Shown: positions 1 to 8,045, counted from the first letter of the stretch. The stretch is DNA of 44,042 nucleotides from DASYHS01 sp035998295 (GCF_035998295.1 NZ_DASYHS010000058.1:1-44042); one strand, 5' to 3'. A program made the numbers and translations. The notes: generated from the letters alone by a model not told the origin.

Positions 1-930
1 GCCTGGGGTGTCGAGCGTTTCGAGATCCGCTCCACCCGTGACGGCGTCATCAAGGTCGTCCTGGGATCGGTTCCGGGATGGCTGTGGCGCCGCCTGATCC
101 GTTTCGCCCAGAGCCACGACTGCAGCGGGAACCCACCGGAGCGGCTCTCCTTCGACGCCGCGAGCGGCAGTTTGAAGCCCTACACACCCGAGATCGGCCC
201 GACCCTGGACAGCGGCTATCACGCGTTCATCAGCGCAGACGAAATCGATCACGATGCTTCCTCCGTCGACCTGATCTGGGATCTCATAGGCGTCGAGGAC
301 GGAACCCCATTCTCTTCCCGCGGCCTCTGGACCTGCGGGATGACTTTCAACTGGCTGCGGGACGAATTGATGCGCGCAGCGCTACCGGGCCGACAGCGCC
401 GCTGGTGGCAGTTTCACGCACCTCGGGAGGGCATCGACATGTCGGACCTGCTGACCGACCGCAGGTCTCCGGACCTGCGCGCTCTCCTCCACATCACGGA
501 CCTGGACGAGTTCAAGATTCTGATCGACGAAATCCAAAACCTCCTGAACCGGGCTTCCCTCAACAATCCGGTACTTTTCCCGGCCACGGACTACCGACGG
601 GTTTTGAGTGTCATCGCGGACGCCACTGAGAATCTGAGGCCGGCACATGTGGGTTACGCCGCTTCAAGGACCGAGGTCGAAGTGGACGATCCAACAAACC
701 CCGATACACTGACCGAGGCCATTGAAGGCAAGCCGGGGCAACTGGATGACGATCCCGTTACCTGCCGCGCCATTGACCTCGCTCTCTGCGCCTTATCGGA
801 CGTGATCCTCCAGGCGACGGTGGCGCCGCCGGCTACGATAGCCGAACGCCTGCGTACAGCGCTCACTCCACTCCTGCCTCGGTTCGAGGAGATCCAGTTC
901 GTACTTCGTCACATGCCTGGGAAGCACTGA
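1..930 (+). CDS. Unrecognised protein, 5' truncated by the window edge
   Basis: The frame is open from base 1 to the TGA at 928-930, giving at least 309 residues, so the true start lies upstream. An internal TTG at 172 is only the first start-like codon and the coding signal continues in front of it. The visible part begins AWGVERFEIRSTRDGVIKVV, is rich in acidic residues and Trp, has no obvious membrane segment or signal peptide, and ends in an amphipathic helical stretch (LRTALTPLLPRFEEIQFVL). I recognise no domain. Codon use is somewhat less GC-biased than in the following genes, which might mean it is accessory DNA. The stop overlaps a possible small ORF (TGATG). Confidence 0.55.
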   Translation, partial: AWGVERFEIRSTRDGVIKVVLGSVPGWLWRRLIRFAQSHDCSGNPPERLSFDAASGSLKPYTPEIGPTLDSGYHAFISADEIDHDASSVDLIWDLIGVEDGTPFSSRGLWTCGMTFNWLRDELMRAALPGRQRRWWQFHAPREGIDMSDLLTDRRSPDLRALLHITDLDEFKILIDEIQNLLNRASLNNPVLFPATDYRRVLSVIADATENLRPAHVGYAASRTEVEVDDPTNPDTLTEAIEGKPGQLDDDPVTCRAIDLALCALSDVILQATVAPPATIAERLRTALTPLLPRFEEIQFVLRHMPGKH

Positions 931-1100
931 TGGCAGGAGTGATCAACGAGCCCATCTGGTGTTCCTTGGCCAGCAGCCCCGACGCAAGCATTATCGCCCC
1001 CACCTGCCCAACGCTTTATCGCCCTATATCCACATCAGTCACGGCAATGACCCCAAAGCCGACACCGGGGCATGTGACGAACCGACCCGCTGGTTGCTAG
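930..1100 (+). CDS. Possible 56-residue small ORF coupled to the upstream gene
   Basis: An ATG overlaps the preceding stop as TGATG, an arrangement often used for translational coupling, and opens 56 codons ending in TAG at 1098-1100. The product starts MAGVINEPIW and becomes rich in Thr, Pro and Ser. It has no recognisable domain or membrane helix. Only the overlap speaks for it; composition is not typical of the neighbouring genes, so it may simply be read-through of non-coding DNA in front of the tRNA. Confidence 0.2.
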   Translation: MAGVINEPIWCSLASSPDASIIAPTCPTLYRPISTSVTAMTPKPTPGHVTNRPAGC

Positions 1101-1167
1101 CCCGACCAGATCCCGGCCCGGGCGCATTGCCCGTTGGCCGTAAACCACTGATATCTCTGGGAAAGGA

Positions 1168-1242
1168 TGGTGGGCGCGACTGGGATTGAACCAGTGACCC
1201 CTACGATGTCAACGTAGTGCTCTCCCGCTGAGCTACGCGCCC
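1168..1242 (-). tRNA. tRNA-Val (anticodon GAC)
   Basis: Read on the minus strand, GGGCGCG pairs with CGCGCCC as the acceptor stem. The D arm is GCTC-AGCGGGA-GAGC. The anticodon stem CTACG/CGTAG encloses the loop TTGACAT, so the anticodon is GAC and reads the valine codon GUC. The T arm carries the invariant GGTTCAATCCC-type loop. The discriminator base is A and CCA is encoded (complement of 1168-1170). The cloverleaf is complete. Confidence 0.97.
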
Positions 1243-1466
1243 ATCCTTACTTCCGCGGGGCTTGCCTTGGCATCGCCCCGCCGCGGTGGATGCGGGGTTT
1301 ACCATTGCCCGCCGGGGGCCGCAACAGCAAATTTCGACCCCGCGCCGAATTTTCCGGCAGCCCACCGGCGCACCGGCGCGTTCCACAGTTCTGCCGCGAT
1401 CTCTCTGCATGGTCGCCCGCCGGATGGGCTGACAGCCGGCTCGCGCTCCGCTAAACCAGACCGGTC

Positions 1467-2345
1467 ATGACGCATCACGCCGCAGCCGCAAACGCAGACG
1501 GGAACGACGAGGTCTACGAGATCCTCCGTCCGGCCGAACAGTCGCTCCCGCTCGTCCTCGCCTCGCCTCACAGCGGCACCCGCTACCCGCCCGACTTCCT
1601 GCAGGCGAGCCGGCTCGACGACCGGGCGCTGCGCAAGTCCGAAGACACCTATGTCGATGAGATCTTCGCCCAGGCGCCCGCCCTCGGCGCCCCGCTGCTG
1701 CGCGCCCTGTTCCCGCGCGCCTTCCTGGATGCCAACCGCGAGGCGTACGAGCTCGATCCCGCCATGTTCGCGGATCGTCTGCCGCCCTGGGCCAACACCC
1801 GCAGCCCCAGGGTCGCGGCGGGGCTCGGGACGATCGCGCGGGTCGTCGCCAGCGGCGAGGAGATCTACCGCGCCAAGCTCGACCTCGCCGACGCCTTCGC
1901 GCGCATCGACGGCTTCTACCACCCCTACCATGCGGCCCTGTCGGCGCTGATCGAGGACACCCGGCGCCGCTTCGGCTTCTGCATCCTGCTGGACTGCCAT
2001 TCCATGCCCTCATCCAGCGGCCCGCCCGAGACCGGCGGCCGCCTGCACGTCGACTTCGTGCTCGGCGACTGCCATGGCAGCGCCTGCTCGCCCTTCCTGA
2101 TCGACGCCGCCGACGACTACCTGCGCGGCCTGGGCTATCGCGTCAACCGCAATGCCCCCTACGCCGGCGGGTTCACGACGCGCCATTACGGCCAGCCGAA
2201 GACCGGGCGCCACGCGCTCCAGATCGAGATCAACCGGGCGCTCTACATGCATGAGGCGACCTACGAGCGCAAACCCCACCTGGAGGCGCTCGCCCGCCAG
2301 ATGTCCGACCTGATAGCCCTGCTCGGCACGCTCGAACCGCGCTGA
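1467..2345 (+). CDS. N-formylglutamate amidohydrolase family protein
   Basis: The 292-residue product belongs to the N-formylglutamate amidohydrolase (FGase) family. Characterised members hydrolyse N-formyl-L-glutamate to glutamate and formate, the last step of one histidine-degradation route. Motifs visible: SPHSGTRYP near residue 35 (probable metal-binding His), DCHSMPSS in the middle and the C-terminal EINRALYM segment. There is no signal peptide, so the enzyme is expected in the cytosol. No hut genes are nearby. In alphaproteobacteria many such stand-alone paralogues exist whose substrate has not been shown, so the family is sure and the substrate is not. The ATG at 1467 has no strong Shine-Dalgarno. 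The gene converges on the minus-strand small RNA and may share its hairpin as a transcription stop. Confidence 0.88.
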   Translation: MTHHAAAANADGNDEVYEILRPAEQSLPLVLASPHSGTRYPPDFLQASRLDDRALRKSEDTYVDEIFAQAPALGAPLLRALFPRAFLDANREAYELDPAMFADRLPPWANTRSPRVAAGLGTIARVVASGEEIYRAKLDLADAFARIDGFYHPYHAALSALIEDTRRRFGFCILLDCHSMPSSSGPPETGGRLHVDFVLGDCHGSACSPFLIDAADDYLRGLGYRVNRNAPYAGGFTTRHYGQPKTGRHALQIEINRALYMHEATYERKPHLEALARQMSDLIALLGTLEPR

Positions 2346-2364
2346 TCCGCGCTGATCCGCGCGC

Positions 2365-2393
2365 AAAAAAAGGGGCCGGCACGAGGCCGGCCC
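2365..2393 (-). terminator. Rho-independent terminator of the small RNA
   Basis: A perfect 8-bp GC stem (GGGCCGGC at 2373-2380 with GCCGGCCC at 2386-2393, 5-nt loop) is followed on the minus strand by seven U residues (A-run at 2365-2371 on the plus strand). The U-run lies on the minus-strand side only, so the terminator serves minus-strand transcription; the hairpin may also slow plus-strand transcripts arriving from the amidohydrolase gene. Confidence 0.9.
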
Positions 2394-2466
2394 GGAGTCT
2401 AGGGAGGAAACGCCCAAGAAGTGCGTTACGACACCGACCTTGTCGGAGACACCATCGATGTCGCAC
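2365..2466 (-). ncRNA. mmgR: Candidate suhB/MmgR (alpha-r8) family trans-acting small RNA
   Basis: On the minus strand this segment has a full small-RNA layout: hairpin CCGAC-AAG-GUCGG (2434-2446), an imperfect hairpin with a UUCUU loop (2411-2425), the unpaired decamer UUUCCUCCCU (complement of 2401-2410), then an intrinsic terminator. That decamer is an anti-Shine-Dalgarno sequence and, as I recall, is the conserved unpaired core of the alphaproteobacterial suhB/MmgR family, whose Sinorhizobium member limits polyhydroxybutyrate and phasin accumulation. The 3' end is fixed by the U-run. The 5' end is inferred from a promoter-like pair of boxes and is uncertain by tens of bases; known members are around 77 nt. 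The family assignment is from memory of motif and architecture, not from a covariance-model hit. Confidence 0.72.
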
Positions 2467-2500
2467 TGCACAATATGATCGCCGGACCGGGCCCTGGCAA
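2459..2500 (-). promoter_or_regulatory. Candidate small-RNA promoter with PhaR-like site
   Basis: On the minus strand TTGCCA (complement of 2495-2500, 5/6 to the -35 consensus) and CATATT (complement of 2472-2477, 4/6 to the -10 consensus) are separated by exactly 17 bp, predicting a start near 2465. Overlapping the -10 and start is CGCACTGCA (plus strand 2462-2470), one base from the TGC-N3-GCA pattern bound by PhaR, the polyhydroxybutyrate-responsive repressor. The PhaR idea is inference but fits the known role of MmgR. Confidence 0.4.
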
Positions 2501-2723
2501 GCGCAAAATCCAAAGACCTCAATCACAACAAATGCTTACAAACTCGGCAGCCGCGCCCACAAAACGTTCAGACCCGCAGGTTTTGCTGCACAGCAGCAGG
2601 ACGGATGCACCTCAATGGAAATTAAATTTTCTCCGAAGGAGATATTAAGAAATAATTTTCCGCTACCACCCCGCAATCCGCGTGGAACATGGCCGGCATG
2701 CCCATGACGCAATGCAGCAATCC

Positions 2724-2749
2724 GGAGCGGGCCCGGTGCCGCAGCCGTT
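2724..2749 (+). promoter_or_regulatory. EcfG-like promoter candidate upstream of otsB
   Basis: GGAGC (2724-2728), 17 bp, CGTT (2746-2749) differs by one base from the alphaproteobacterial general-stress sigma (EcfG) consensus GGAAC-N16/17-CGTT. It sits about 78 bp before the otsB ATG, and trehalose genes are frequent EcfG targets. With one mismatch in GC-rich DNA this could be chance. The rest of the gap 2501-2826 contains an AT-rich stretch around 2620-2660 (possible UP-like DNA, with a short CTCCgaaGGAG inverted repeat) and no supported gene. Confidence 0.3.
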
Positions 2750-2826
2750 CTCGACGGGTCCCACCGTGCCGGGCCTTCGCGTAAAGTGTTGGTCCGTGAA
2801 GACGAGACAACCGGAACGGAGACGTC

Positions 2827-3588
2827 ATGCCGCCGCCCGCCCCGCTCACCGATCTGCCGCTCGACCGCCGGTGGGCGCTGTTCCTGGATTTCGACGGCAC
2901 ACTGGTGGACATCGCCCCGCGCCCCGACGCTGTCCGGGTCGCCGACGGGCTGCCGGACCTGCTGGCGGAACTGGGCGCGCGGCTGGGCGGCGCGCTGGCG
3001 CTCGTCTCGGGGCGGCCGATCGCCGAGCTGGACCGGTTCCTGGCGCCGGCCCTGCTGCCGGCCGGGGGCCAGCACGGCCTGGAATGGCGCGACGCCGACG
3101 GCGCGCGCCACGAGGCGGAGATCGACCGCGCCGCGCTGGCGGAGATCCGCGCCGAGCTGGAGGCCTTCGTCGAGGATGCGCCGGGCACGCGGCTCGAAGC
3201 CAAAAGCATGAGCGTCGCCCTCCACTACCGGCAGGCCCCGGAGTTCGAGGCGGCCGCGCTGGAGGTGGTGGAGCGGCTCGCGACGCGCTACGCCGAGGGC
3301 TTCCACGTCCAGGGCGGCAAGATGGTGCTGGAGGTCAAGCCCCGCGGCGCCGACAAGGGCACGGTCGTCGAACGGTTCCTGGCCGCGCCGCCCTTCGCCG
3401 GCCGCGTCCCCGTCTATGTCGGCGACGACCTGACCGACGAGCACGGCTTCGTCGCGGTGGAAGGGCGCGGCGGCATCGCGATCCAGGTCGGCGCGCGCGA
3501 GCCGACGGTGGCGCGCTGGCGCACCCCCACGGTCGGGGACCTGCATCTCTGGCTCGGCAGCCTCGCCGCGCATCTGCGCGAGAGCTGA
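2827..3588 (+). CDS. otsB: Trehalose-6-phosphate phosphatase OtsB
   Basis: This 253-residue cytosolic enzyme removes phosphate from trehalose 6-phosphate to give trehalose, the second step of the OtsA/OtsB pathway. It is a HAD-superfamily phosphatase. Motif I LFLDFDGTLVDI has the nucleophile pair Asp21/Asp23. SGRPIAELD is motif II, the lysine of motif III lies in LEVKPRGADKG, and YVGDDLTDEHGF is the acidic motif IV. Length matches the family. The ATG is preceded by a weak GGAGACG-like ribosome site. It is the first gene of a tight operon: GH15 follows after 4 bp, then otsA and glucokinase. A possible stress-type promoter lies upstream. Confidence 0.95.
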   Translation: MPPPAPLTDLPLDRRWALFLDFDGTLVDIAPRPDAVRVADGLPDLLAELGARLGGALALVSGRPIAELDRFLAPALLPAGGQHGLEWRDADGARHEAEIDRAALAEIRAELEAFVEDAPGTRLEAKSMSVALHYRQAPEFEAAALEVVERLATRYAEGFHVQGGKMVLEVKPRGADKGTVVERFLAAPPFAGRVPVYVGDDLTDEHGFVAVEGRGGIAIQVGAREPTVARWRTPTVGDLHLWLGSLAAHLRES

Positions 3589-3592
3589 CGCG

Positions 3593-5377
3593 ATGGGCAA
3601 CCTGGACCTCGCGCTGATCGGCAACTGCAGCTTCGCGGCCCTCATCGATCCCAAGGCGCGGATCTGCTGGACCTGCCTGCCCCGCTTCGACGGCGATCCG
3701 GTCTTCCACTCGCTGCTCGGCGGCGGGGACGAGGCGGAAACCGGCTTCTACGACGTGCGGATCGAGGACTTCGAGCGCGCGGAGCAGCGCTACGTCGACA
3801 ACACCGCCGTGGTCGAGACCGTGCTGCACGACCGCCACGGCAACTCGGTCGCGATCCTCGACTTCGCGCCGCGCTACATCCACTACCGCCGGTCCTACCG
3901 CCCGACCACGATCGTGCGGGTGCTGCGCCCGCGCTCGGGCAGCCCGCGCATCCGCGTCCTGCTGCGGCCGCGCTTCGGCTGGGGCGCGATCGAGCCGCAG
4001 GTGACCCGCGGCAGCAACCACGTCCGCTGGGTCTCGCCGGAAATGGTGCTGCGCCTGACGACCGACGTCCCTATCGCCTACCTGCGCGAGGAGATCCCCT
4101 TCGTGCTGGAAGAACCGAGGACCCTGCTGCTCGGCCCGGACGAGCCGCTGCGCGACGCGGTCGGGGAGGAGGGCGAGCGCCTGCTCCGCCTCACGCTCGA
4201 CTATTGGCGCGACTTCTCGCGCTACCTGGCACTGCCCTTCGAATGGCAGGACGCCGTGATCCGCGCCGCGATCACGCTGAAGCTCTGCACCTTCGAGGAG
4301 ACGGGCGCGGTGATCGCGGCCGTCACGACCTCGATCCCCGAGGCGCCGGACACCCAGCGCAACTGGGACTACCGGTTCTGCTGGCTGCGCGACGCCTGGT
4401 TCGTGATCAACGCGCTGAACCGCCTCGGCGCGACGCGGACCATGGAGGACTATCTCGACTACATCATCAACATCGTGTCGGCCGCCCCGGACGGCTACCT
4501 GCAGCCCGTCTACGGCATCGCCCTGGAACGGCGCCTGCACGAGCGCGTGGTCGACACCCTGCCCGGCTACCGCGGCATGGGGCCGGTCCGCGCCGGCAAC
4601 GACGCTTGGCGCCAGGTCCAGAACGACAGCTACGGCGCCGTCGTGCTCGCGGTGGCGCAGACCTTCTTCGACCACCGCCTCCAGCATCGCGGCGACGAGC
4701 GCCTGTTCGCGCGGCTCGAGCGCCTCGGCGAGCAGGCGGTCCGGCGCTACGCCGAGCCGGACGCCGGGCTGTGGGAGTTCCGCGGCATGGCGCGCCCGCA
4801 CACCTTCTCCGCGGCGATGTGCTGGGCCGCCTGCGACCGCCTGGCCCGCATCGCCGCCGGCCTCGGCCTGGGCGAGCGCGGCCGCTACTGGGCCGGGCAC
4901 GCGCGGCGCATCCACGGCGAGGTCCTGGAGCGCGCCTGGAACCCCGGGCTCGGCAGCTTCGTCAGCAGCCTGGACGGCGACGACGTCGACGCCAGCCTGC
5001 TCCTCCTCCAGACGCTGGGCTTCGTCGCCGCCGACGACCCCCGGTTCCACGGCACGATCGCGGCCGTCGAGCGCCGGCTGAAGCGCGGCGACCTGCTGTT
5101 CCGCTATGCCGAAACCGATGATTTCGGTATCCCGGAAACGGCATTTACCATATGTACCTTCTGGTACATAGAAGCGCTGGCCGCGGTGGGAAGACGCGAC
5201 GAGGCCCGATCCCTGTTCGAGCGCATGCTCGCGCGCCGCAACCCGCTCGGCCTGCTCTCGGAGGACGTCGACCCGTCCTCCGGCTCCCTGTGGGGCAACT
5301 TCCCGCAGACTTATTCGATGGTTGGCCTGATCCACGCGGCGATGCGGCTGAGCACATCCTGGGAGGAGGCGTTTTGA
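3593..5377 (+). CDS. Glycoside hydrolase family 15, trehalase/glucoamylase-like
   Basis: The 594-residue product is a bacterial GH15 enzyme with an N-terminal beta domain (MGNLDLALIGNCSFAALIDP) and a C-terminal (alpha/alpha)6 barrel. Inverting GH15 enzymes release glucose from alpha-glucosides; several bacterial members of this exact architecture, always near otsA/otsB, act as trehalases. The likely general acid is Glu395 in LWEFRG and the general base Glu557 in LLSEDVDP; the substrate loop NWDYRFCWLRDAW is intact. There is no signal peptide, so it works in the cytosol. Its position between otsB and otsA suggests trehalose breakdown or proofreading of the pool rather than starch use. The stop TGA (5375-5377) overlaps the otsA start. 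Confidence 0.92.
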   Translation: MGNLDLALIGNCSFAALIDPKARICWTCLPRFDGDPVFHSLLGGGDEAETGFYDVRIEDFERAEQRYVDNTAVVETVLHDRHGNSVAILDFAPRYIHYRRSYRPTTIVRVLRPRSGSPRIRVLLRPRFGWGAIEPQVTRGSNHVRWVSPEMVLRLTTDVPIAYLREEIPFVLEEPRTLLLGPDEPLRDAVGEEGERLLRLTLDYWRDFSRYLALPFEWQDAVIRAAITLKLCTFEETGAVIAAVTTSIPEAPDTQRNWDYRFCWLRDAWFVINALNRLGATRTMEDYLDYIINIVSAAPDGYLQPVYGIALERRLHERVVDTLPGYRGMGPVRAGNDAWRQVQNDSYGAVVLAVAQTFFDHRLQHRGDERLFARLERLGEQAVRRYAEPDAGLWEFRGMARPHTFSAAMCWAACDRLARIAAGLGLGERGRYWAGHARRIHGEVLERAWNPGLGSFVSSLDGDDVDASLLLLQTLGFVAADDPRFHGTIAAVERRLKRGDLLFRYAETDDFGIPETAFTICTFWYIEALAAVGRRDEARSLFERMLARRNPLGLLSEDVDPSSGSLWGNFPQTYSMVGLIHAAMRLSTSWEEAF

Positions 5378-6771
5378 CGAGACTGGTCGTAGTGTCCAAC
5401 CGCGTCGCACCGATCGACGAGGGCAAGCAGGCGGCGGGCGGCCTCGCGGTCGCAGTCCTCTCGGCCCTCAAGAAAAGCGGCGGGATCTGGTTCGGCTGGA
5501 GCGGTGAGGTCGTCGCGACCCCGCCCGGCGACCCCGAACTGACGGAAGCGGGCAGGCTGACCTACGCCACGCTCCACCTCACGCGCCGGGACTTCGAGGA
5601 GTACTACAACGGCTTCGCCAACTCGACCCTGTGGCCGCTGTTCCACTACCGCCTCGGCCTCACGAACTTCTCGCGCAGGACCTGCGAGGGCTACGAGCGC
5701 GTGAACGCCCTCTTCGCGCGCAAGCTGGCGCCGCTGCTGCATTCCGAGGACATGATCTGGGTCCACGACTACCACCTGATCCCGATGGCGGAGGAACTGC
5801 GCCTGATGGGCCACGGCCAGCGCATGGGCTTCTTCCTGCACACCCCCTTCCCGTCGCCCGAGATCCTGGTGGCGCTGCCGAACCATGGCAAGCTGATGCG
5901 CGGCCTGTGCGCCTACGACGTCGTCGGCTTCCACACCGAGGTCGACCTGCGCTGCTTCGCCAACTACATCCACTACGAGGCCGGCGGCCGGATCGAGGAC
6001 CGCGGCCCCGGGCGCGGCATCATCGTCGAGGCCTACGGGCGCCGCCTGCTCGCCCGCGCCTTCCCGATCAGCATCGACACCGACAGCCTGACGGCGCTCG
6101 CCCAGTCGGCGGCGAACGCGCGCCAGACCGAGCGGCTGAGGGAAAGCCTGGTCGGGCGCGACCTGATCATCGGCGTCGACCGGCTCGACTATTCCAAGGG
6201 CCTGCCCCAGCGCTTCGAGGCGTTCCACTGCCTGCTGGAGACCTATCCCGCCAACCGCGGCCACGTCTCGTTCATGCAGATCGCGCCGCCGTCGCGCACC
6301 GACGTCCCGGAATACCAGGCGATCCGCAAGGAGCTGGAGGCGTCTTCCGGCCATACCAACGGCCGCTTCGCGGAGTTCGACTGGGTGCCGATCCGCTACC
6401 TCAACAAGAGCTTCACCCGCCGTACCCTGGCGGGGTTCTTCCGCGTCAGCCGGATCGGCCTCGTGACGCCCCTGCGCGACGGCATGAACCTCGTCGCCAA
6501 GGAATACGTTGCCTGCCAGGACCCGGAAGACCCCGGCGTGCTCGTGCTGTCGCGCTTCGCCGGCGCCGCGCAGGAACTGTCGGCCGCCCTGATCGTGAAC
6601 CCGTACGACGTCGAGGGGGTCGCCGAGGCGCTGCAGCGCGGCCTGTCCATGCCGCTGGAGGAGCGCCGGGAGCGCTACCACGCCAACATGGAGGTGCTCA
6701 GGACGCACGACATCGCGAAATGGCGCGACGACTTCGTGGGCTCGCTGACCGCGGCGCCCTACGACGCTTGA
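5374..6771 (+). CDS. otsA: Trehalose-6-phosphate synthase OtsA
   Basis: A 465-residue GT20 glycosyltransferase that joins UDP- (or ADP-) glucose and glucose 6-phosphate to trehalose 6-phosphate in the cytosol. Family signatures: LVVVSNRVAP at the N-terminus, GGLAVAVLSAL (nucleotide-sugar loop), WVHDYHLIPMAEELR, FFLHTPFPSPE, VDRLDYSKGLPQR (sugar-phosphate/UDP binding) and the C-terminal TPLRDGMNLVAKEYVACQ. I place the start at the TTG at 5374: it gives exactly the usual N-terminus, is preceded by GGGAGGAGG (5361-5369), and overlaps the GH15 stop as TTGA, so the two are probably translationally coupled. A longer upstream frame exists but would run through the GH15 coding region. Glucokinase follows after 25 bp. 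Confidence 0.95.
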   Translation: MTRLVVVSNRVAPIDEGKQAAGGLAVAVLSALKKSGGIWFGWSGEVVATPPGDPELTEAGRLTYATLHLTRRDFEEYYNGFANSTLWPLFHYRLGLTNFSRRTCEGYERVNALFARKLAPLLHSEDMIWVHDYHLIPMAEELRLMGHGQRMGFFLHTPFPSPEILVALPNHGKLMRGLCAYDVVGFHTEVDLRCFANYIHYEAGGRIEDRGPGRGIIVEAYGRRLLARAFPISIDTDSLTALAQSAANARQTERLRESLVGRDLIIGVDRLDYSKGLPQRFEAFHCLLETYPANRGHVSFMQIAPPSRTDVPEYQAIRKELEASSGHTNGRFAEFDWVPIRYLNKSFTRRTLAGFFRVSRIGLVTPLRDGMNLVAKEYVACQDPEDPGVLVLSRFAGAAQELSAALIVNPYDVEGVAEALQRGLSMPLEERRERYHANMEVLRTHDIAKWRDDFVGSLTAAPYDA

Positions 6772-6796
6772 GAACCGAAGCAGCGAGCGAGGGGAC

Positions 6797-7762
6797 ATGA
6801 CCGGACCGGACGCGCTCGTCGCCGACATCGGCGCCACCAATGCCCGTTTCGGCCTGCTGGACCGGGACGGCACCGTGCTTCACCACCAGACCCTGGCCTG
6901 CGCGGACTACCGCAGCCTGGAGGACGCGGCCGAGGCCTATCTCGGCATGGCGGCGCCGGCGACGGCGCCGGCGCGCGCCGCGGTCGCCATCGCCGGGCCG
7001 GTGACCGGCGACGTCATCCGCATGACCAACCATCCCTGGGTCTTCTCGGTCGAGCGCGCGCGCGAGCGGCTCGGCTTGGACCGGCTCGTCGCGGTCAACG
7101 ACTTCACCGCGGTCGCGATGGCGGTGCCCCTGCTCGCCCCGGCCGACCGGCTGCAGGTCGGCGACGGCGCCCCCGTCCCCGGCGAGGTGATCGGCGTGCT
7201 CGGCCCCGGTACCGGGCTCGGCGTGTCCGGCCTGGTGCCCGGGCGCAACGGCGGCTGGCGGGCGCTGTCGGGCGAGGGCGGGCACATCACCATGGCCCCG
7301 GTCTCCGACCGCGAGGGCGCCGTGCTCGCGCAGCTCCGCAAGCAGTACGACCACGTCTCGGCCGAGCGCATGCTGTCGGGCATGGGGCTGGTCAACCTCT
7401 ACCGGGCGGTCTGCCTGCTCGACGGCCGCGAACCCGAGGACCTGCGCCCGCGCGACGTCACGGCGCAGGCGCAGGACGCCGGCAACCCGCATTGCGTCGA
7501 GGCGGTGGAGACGTTCTGCGCCATGCTCGGCACCGTGGCCGGCAACCTCGCCCTGACGCTGGGGGCGCGGGGCGGCGTCTTCGTGGCCGGCGGCATCGTG
7601 CCCCGCCTCGGCGGCACCTTCGTCCATTCGCGGTTCCGCAAGCGCTTCGTCGAGAAGGGCCGCATGCGCGACTACCTGGCGCCCATCCCGACATATGTCG
7701 TGACCCACGCGCTGCCCGCCTTCCTGGGGCTGAAGGGCGTCCTCGACCAGCCGGCGGACTGA
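6797..7762 (+). CDS. glk: Glucokinase
   Basis: The 321-residue product is an ATP-dependent glucokinase of the bacterial Glk family (not ROK). It phosphorylates glucose to glucose 6-phosphate. Visible motifs: ADIGATNARFGL (phosphate 1 loop), AIAGPVTGD, NDFTAVAMAVP with the catalytic Asp, LGPGTGLGVSGL, SGEGGHITMAP and FVAGGIVPRLGGTF (adenosine loop). In this operon it would re-use glucose released by the GH15 enzyme and feed glucose 6-phosphate back to OtsA, closing a trehalose cycle. A GAGGGG ribosome site precedes the ATG. The next gene starts 10 bp downstream. Confidence 0.95.
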   Translation: MTGPDALVADIGATNARFGLLDRDGTVLHHQTLACADYRSLEDAAEAYLGMAAPATAPARAAVAIAGPVTGDVIRMTNHPWVFSVERARERLGLDRLVAVNDFTAVAMAVPLLAPADRLQVGDGAPVPGEVIGVLGPGTGLGVSGLVPGRNGGWRALSGEGGHITMAPVSDREGAVLAQLRKQYDHVSAERMLSGMGLVNLYRAVCLLDGREPEDLRPRDVTAQAQDAGNPHCVEAVETFCAMLGTVAGNLALTLGARGGVFVAGGIVPRLGGTFVHSRFRKRFVEKGRMRDYLAPIPTYVVTHALPAFLGLKGVLDQPAD

Positions 7763-7772
7763 GGGAGGCGGA

Positions 7773-8045
7773 ATGACCGAAGAGACGCTGCATTTCCGGG
7801 TCCAGGCGCTGCGGCGCGTCGCCGAGCGCGGCGTCGCGACCGCCGCCATCCGGCAGATCCTCGCCGGCGGGGACGCCGTCGTCGCGTTCCCCGAGGAGGG
7901 TGAGCGCATCGTGCTCGGCTGGGCGGGCGGGTGCCCGCTGCACGTCCAGGCGGCCGACCAGGCCGGGGCCACGCTGGTGCTGTCGGTCTACGAGCCGCAG
8001 GCCCGGTCCTGGACCGGCGGCTTCCGCTGGAGGGCCGGGGGATGA
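7773..8045 (+). CDS. DUF4258-type small protein, putative MqsR/RelE-like toxin
   Basis: This 90-residue protein has the outline of DUF4258 proteins: an N-terminal helix (LHFRVQALRRVAERGVA), RQILAGGDAVVAFPEEGERIVLGWAGGCPLHVQAAD in the sheet region and a final strand (LVLSVYEP). DUF4258 proteins are distantly related to RelE/MqsR-type RNases and commonly precede a YgiT-type zinc-finger gene, as here. The stop overlaps the next start as ATGA. Whether it is a working toxin cannot be told from the sequence; the alternative is an operon-internal regulator of unknown target. It sits 10 bp after glk and so is probably co-transcribed with the trehalose genes. Confidence 0.75.
   Translation: MTEETLHFRVQALRRVAERGVATAAIRQILAGGDAVVAFPEEGERIVLGWAGGCPLHVQAADQAGATLVLSVYEPQARSWTGGFRWRAGG

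Noticed and set aside
1168..1242. tRNA gene as a prophage or island attachment site
   Set aside because: I see no duplicated tRNA 3' segment or integrase within the window.
2680..2720. Second EcfG-like site GGAAC at about 2693
   Set aside because: No CGTT or close variant occurs 16-17 bp downstream.
3335..5410. 691-codon minus-strand ORF opposite GH15/otsB
   Set aside because: It is the antisense of genes with clear family motifs. Such long ORFs arise in high-GC DNA because stop codons are rare, and its product is Arg/Ala/Gly-rich without domains.
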